Assembly (NCBI GenBank): GCA_033557465.1
Contig: CM066037.1
Span: 517,940,686 to 518,004,685, forward strand
Direction: 5' to 3'
Length of the DNA: 64,000 nt
From: Ichthyophis bannanicus
Lineage: Eukaryota > Chordata > Amphibia > Gymnophiona > Ichthyophiidae
Part shown: piece after piece, positions 63,285 to 64,000 of the stretch
Position numbering within the stretch: position 1 is the stretch's first letter
Layout: every line of letters begins with the position of its first letter
Translations under genes and position numbers: made by a program
The notes under the pieces: generated by a model
Databases searched by the model: none
Seen by the model: the letters and a program-made list of their open reading frames with translations, nothing else
What the model was told of the DNA's origin: nothing

Positions 63285-64000
63285 GTGATTATTTATTTTT
63301 ATTTATTTATTTAATTGGATTTTTATACCGCCTTATCATACAATCAAACGGTTTAACAAAAGAGAAAATAAGTAATAGTGAAACAATCTGTGATAATATA
63401 TACATAGTTTGTAAATATATGATTAAATGTCTTGGGAAAAGGTGCAATATATATATTGTGAGCTATACTATAAAGTGAGCTACAATGTATATATAAATAA
63501 TTGCTTTCTTAAAAATTAATTAGTTGATTGCATGACCATAGTGCTCCGTAAACGAAACTGTTTTCAGTTGTTTTCTAAAGTCTTTGATGTCCTGAGCTGC
63601 TCTCAGATCATTAGGTAGGGAGTTCCAGATGGAAGTCGCAGCAAACGAGAAAGCTCTCTCAGAGGTCTCCTTGCGTGTTTTTCTGATGTCATTTGAGGAG
63701 CTGATTCTATTTTCAGATACACTTTTCCTAGGTCTGTTGCTAATATCTGACCGGATAAGATACGTCAGACTTTTTGCAGAACATTGTTGCTTTATCTTGA
63801 AAATATAAATTACTGTTTTGTATTTAATACGAGATGATATTGGTAACCAATGAAGCTCCTTTAAGATAGGAGTTATATGCTCTTTACTTGATAGACCAAA
63901 AATTATACGAGCAGTGGTGTTTTGCGCTAACTGTAAAGGCTTCAGTGACTGCTTAGCTAGACCCAGATATATTGGATTGCAGAAGTCAAGTAATGGTGTA
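63285..64000 (-). pseudogene. L2 LINE 3' part, continues beyond the window
   Basis: Minus strand: LDFCNPIYLGLAKQSLKPLQ, HWLPISSRIKYKT, RKETSERAFSFAATSIWNSL and DFRKQLKTVSFTEHYGHAIN, then a stop near 63525. It is close to the copy at 49414-50607 (LDFCNPIYLGLAKPILRPLQ, TEHYGH-type ending). The end hairpin ACCGTTTGATTG / ATAAGGCGGTATA is at 63325-63355, followed by an (AAAT)n tail. The open frame continues to the window edge. Confidence 0.88.

Overview
The window looks like intergenic DNA from a large vertebrate genome with no recognisable host exon, tRNA or rRNA gene. Almost everything that can be identified is transposable-element sequence. The mix is CR1, L2, RTE and L1 LINEs, several DIRS-type tyrosine-recombinase retrotransposons, Penelope-like elements with a GIY-YIG endonuclease, hAT, piggyBac-like, Tc1/mariner and palindromic MITEs, and SINEs with 5S- and tRNA-derived heads. 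This mix, and the abundance of DIRS and Penelope elements, suggests an amphibian; a caecilian is my best guess. The species is inference, not something the sequence states.

Layout. 1-8024: a CR1 LINE is split by an LTR-like element (643-6441, 4-bp target duplication), which is itself split by a near-complete L2 LINE (about 1160-5450, minus) whose 1050-codon ORF is open. 8025-15730: a DIRS terminal fragment, a 128-bp palindromic MITE carrying a 1.4-kb foldback, further MITEs, and two SINEs, one split by a hAT. 16013-24237: an old L2 copy broken by a full-length RTE (17928-21723, 12-bp target duplication) that contains a 476-bp hAT; then more L2 fragments and a SINE tail. 24238-34943: a decayed DIRS element (gag, RT, RNase H, tyrosine recombinase) split by an LTR-like element, split by a Penelope element, split by another LTR-like element of the same type. 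34944-36615: an L2 tail with a piggyBac-type MITE, and a CR1 tail. 37112-42152: a DIRS element that keeps its termini and gag but shows no RT or recombinase. 43555-51268: L2 tails, a truncated DIRS, an 86-bp-arm palindrome, a fourth LTR-like copy, and L2 and CR1 3' halves. 52215-59015: another DIRS 3' end, a Penelope 3' end, a Tc1 pseudogene and a decayed L1. 59010-64000: an L2 5' end with tandem promoter-like repeats, a nearly whole CR1 (minus) and the 3' part of another L2 (minus).

The elements interact mainly as nested insertions, which gives a relative time order. There are also signs of parasitism: SINEs whose bodies match both ends of the resident RTE, and a gag-only DIRS that would need a recombinase in trans. 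The most unusual observations are the LTR-like family whose reading frame is open from its first base in four copies, the gag-only DIRS, the large foldback, and the 5' repeat arrays and 3' covarying hairpins of the L2 elements.
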